Origin: Bacteroidota bacterium
Lineage (GTDB): Bacteria; Bacteroidota; Ignavibacteria; Ignavibacteriales; Ignavibacteriaceae
Direction: 5' to 3'
NCBI GenBank assembly: GCA_021824565.1
Contig: JAKAKL010000050.1
Span: forward strand, 62,001 to 126,000
Length of the DNA stretch: 64,000 nucleotides
Position numbers and translations under genes: made by a program. Positions within the stretch are counted from its first letter, which is position 1, and each line of letters starts with the position of its first letter. This document shows positions 61,775 to 64,000 of the stretch, in pieces. The notes beneath the pieces were generated by a model. That model saw only the letters and a list, made by a program, of their open reading frames with translations. It was not told where the DNA came from and did no database searches.

Positions 61775-64000
61775 TTACATTTTATTATTTTGGTCTTCTC
61801 TCGCTTCGATCATCTTAACGGACTTCTGCGCGGCTCTAAGAATAAAATTATTGTTTGCATTTTTAATTACATTGTTGAGCGCGGCAATATCGGACTTGTC
61901 GCCAAACCTGCCAAGCTCGTTTGCTGCAATCAGTCTTATGATCCAGTAAGAATCGGTAAGACTTGTTCTAATTATTTGCAGCACTTTTTCCTTATTATCC
62001 TTTGACATTGCCATGGAGACTAATGCTCTTATTCTAAGCTGCTCCGGCTGTCCAAGCTTGAAATACTTTTCCGCTTCAATAAATCCTTTTTCAGGATCAA
62101 CTTTCATTAAAGCCTGAAGCGCGGCGGAACGAATTGCTTCTTCGTGAGAGTCCATTTTAAAAGCTTTATCGATAAAAGGAAGCGCGTCTGCGGAATCAAC
62201 TGATGCGAGCGATGTAATTGCGGCGGCGCGTACGAAATAATTTTTCTCGTCGTCAAATTTCTTTTTCAAGAGACTGGAAACTGTGTTGTCGCCTTTAAAT
62301 TCCGCAAGCTGATTGATTGCGTCAACTACAACTCTTTTATCTTTATCATTAGCTGCGGCGATAAGCTCAGTCTTAACTTCGTCTGTATGGAATTTGCCGA
62401 GAGCATTTACACAAGCCTGTCTAACGCCCCAGAACTTATCGTTCTTTGCTGATTCGATCAAAGCCGGAACTGCATCTTTTTCATTTTCTTTTGCTAATTG
62501 TTCCGCCGCCCAGACTCTTCCGGATACATCGTTATCGTTCTTTAATTGGTAAGATAATTCTTCAGCGGTCTTTTTGAAATTTATCTCTGCAAGAATTGTA
62601 TGTCCCTCGTCGAAATTCACCATTAAGGGCTTTTCGCTTACGTCAAACGAATAAGAATTCTTTAAAGAGTCGACCCAGATTCTTTTAGTAATTTTCTGTC
62701 CGGCAGTTTCGATATAAATATTAACAGGCATTTTGTATACCGGAGTTAAGCTGTCAACTTTTTGTGTTTGCTCTACATTCAAATTCAATTTATGGTTTGC
62801 TTCATCGTAAGAATAGCTTACGTCGTAAACCGGATGACCGCCCTGGTAAAGCCATTCGTCATAGAACCAATCAAGATTTTCGCCGGTTGCTTCGCGCACG
62901 GCATCGGTGAAATCGTGCGTGTCAACGTTATGGAATTCAAATTTCTTCACATAATATTTTATTGCTTTGAAGAACAGGTTATCGCCGAGCATCTCTCTGA
63001 GCATATTTAATATTGATGCGCCGCGTGGATAAATGTAAACGCCAAAAACATCTTCGGCAGATTTATATCCGTGCCAGACAGTCGGGCGGCGTTCCATTTT
63101 ATCTGCGTTTATTACCTGGTTATGATCTTTGGTCATTTCAAAATTAAAATGGTCTTCGCCGAAAGCGTGCCTGCCGTACAATGCTTCGAAGAAAGTGGCG
63201 AAGCCTTCGTTGAGCCACGCATTAGCCCAAGAGCGGCATGTAAGCAAATCGCCGAACCATTCGTGCGCCGTTTCATGCGAGACTAAATCCGTGCTTCTAA
63301 CCTGCGGTTCAGCGTCAAGAGTGTGAAGAGTATTATCAGTCAAAGTAATCGCTGAAACATTTTCCATTCCGCCTTCGGTAAAATTAGTTACTGTTGATAA
63401 AGAAAGCTTTCCCCATTCGTAATGATGACCGGTAACTTCAGAAAAATATTTTAGAATGTCCGGAGTGTGAGAAAAATTTTCTTTCGCATCTTTTGCATAT
63501 TTAGGAAGCACGTAATAATAAATAGGAACGTTATCCCATTTATCATCAACAATTTTAAAAGCGCCGGCAACAATTGAATTTAAGTAAACAACATGCGGTT
63601 TGTCTTCAACCCATGTAAAAGTTTTTGTCTTATCTTTTTTATCGGTAGTTTCTTTTTTCAAGAGACCGTTTGAAACTACAACCCAATTTTCAGGAACAGT
63701 AGCAGTTAAAGAACTCGTGCCGAAGTCATCTGGATAATCATGACACGGGTACCAGAAATGCGCGTCTTCAGATTCGCTTTGACTCCATAATTGCGGTGTG
63801 CGGTTCGGATAGGCGCTGTCCGGCAGAACAAAAAATATTCCTTTGCTCGGAACAGTTGAATATGTTACAGAATAAACTAGAGTGTCGTTTAATCCGTAGC
63901 TTTTGCCAAGTTCAATTGATAGAATTTTCCCGTCATACTTAAACGGAACGCTGGCTTTATTAAATTCTACTTTTTCTATCTTCATGTCTCCTGCTTCGAG
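61775..64000 (-). CDS. M1-family zinc aminopeptidase with HEAT-like C-terminus, 5' end outside the window
   Basis: The frame stays open to base 64000 (LEAGD precedes the internal Met at 63985), so the start lies outside. The visible 741 residues have the exopeptidase motif EGGMEN (204-209 from that Met), the zinc site HETAHEWFGD (His 237, His 241) and the third ligand Glu 260 in LNEGFATFFE. The C-terminal third (about 480-730) is a HEAT-like repeat array (VRQACVNALGKF, VRAAAITSLASV, IRSAALQALMKV). It removes N-terminal residues from peptides, probably in the periplasm. A strong terminator follows. Confidence 0.93.
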   Translation of the reverse strand, partial: LEAGDMKIEKVEFNKASVPFKYDGKILSIELGKSYGLNDTLVYSVTYSTVPSKGIFFVLPDSAYPNRTPQLWSQSESEDAHFWYPCHDYPDDFGTSSLTATVPENWVVVSNGLLKKETTDKKDKTKTFTWVEDKPHVVYLNSIVAGAFKIVDDKWDNVPIYYYVLPKYAKDAKENFSHTPDILKYFSEVTGHHYEWGKLSLSTVTNFTEGGMENVSAITLTDNTLHTLDAEPQVRSTDLVSHETAHEWFGDLLTCRSWANAWLNEGFATFFEALYGRHAFGEDHFNFEMTKDHNQVINADKMERRPTVWHGYKSAEDVFGVYIYPRGASILNMLREMLGDNLFFKAIKYYVKKFEFHNVDTHDFTDAVREATGENLDWFYDEWLYQGGHPVYDVSYSYDEANHKLNLNVEQTQKVDSLTPVYKMPVNIYIETAGQKITKRIWVDSLKNSYSFDVSEKPLMVNFDEGHTILAEINFKKTAEELSYQLKNDNDVSGRVWAAEQLAKENEKDAVPALIESAKNDKFWGVRQACVNALGKFHTDEVKTELIAAANDKDKRVVVDAINQLAEFKGDNTVSSLLKKKFDDEKNYFVRAAAITSLASVDSADALPFIDKAFKMDSHEEAIRSAALQALMKVDPEKGFIEAEKYFKLGQPEQLRIRALVSMAMSKDNKEKVLQIIRTSLTDSYWIIRLIAANELGRFGDKSDIAALNNVIKNANNNFILRAAQKSVKMIEAREDQNNKM

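Overview
The window looks like chromosomal DNA from a Bacteroidota/Ignavibacteriota-type Gram-negative bacterium, most likely one of the Ignavibacteria. The evidence is a secreted protein with a type IX secretion (T9SS) C-terminal sorting domain of the NYPNPFNPST type, a large TonB-dependent receptor with a carboxypeptidase-regulatory-like N-terminus, lipid A/core genes (waaA, a GT9 transferase), a DUF4159/DUF4175 pair, a tiny AURKAIP1/COX24-like basic protein, low G+C, and tRNA without encoded CCA. This assignment is inference, because no rRNA is present.

Bases 1-11504 hold a sugar-utilisation locus. Eight leftward genes, mostly overlapping by 4-11 bp, run agaS, kbaZ, a DMT permease, a PfkB kinase, kbaY, a Spherulin-4/GH135-like secreted glycosidase, a TonB-dependent receptor and a truncated secreted protein. 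A DeoR-family regulator diverges from them. Read together they suggest cleavage of an alpha-1,4-galactosamine/N-acetylgalactosamine polymer (galactosaminogalactan or Pel type) outside the cell, import, deamination to tagatose-6-P, phosphorylation, and aldol cleavage to triose phosphates.

Bases 11505-26423 are an accessory island. They contain an internally deleted IS3-type element, a holin-like fragment, and a leftward operon hsdM-hsdS-(two-domain PD-(D/E)XK protein)-hsdR-(TOPRIM-like/STAND NTPase/TPR protein). Rightward of these is a divergent three-gene cassette of unknown function. The island ends at a 3' half of tRNA-Thr(UGU) beginning exactly at the anticodon loop, followed by a terminator, which resembles an attachment-site scar. 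No integrase is visible. A degenerate 21-bp tandem array (20 units) and an intact tRNA-Thr(CGU) follow.

Bases 27477-56524 are mostly housekeeping: HU, a zinc-ribbon/TPR protein, two S9 peptidases, an IMPDH/GMP-reductase-family enzyme, oligoendopeptidase F, GT9 and WaaA transferases, DinB-like, SMR and CDF transporters, DUF4159/DUF4175, EVE, two methyltransferases, a thioester-containing alpha-2-macroglobulin, RlpA, DUF423 and UvrB.

Bases 56525-64000 are repeat-rich. They hold short covarying hairpins, a second 21-bp array (18 units), a 125-bp palindromic element, four tandem paralogous lipoprotein genes (one broken by a single stop codon), and a 5'-truncated M1 aminopeptidase with a HEAT-like C-terminus.
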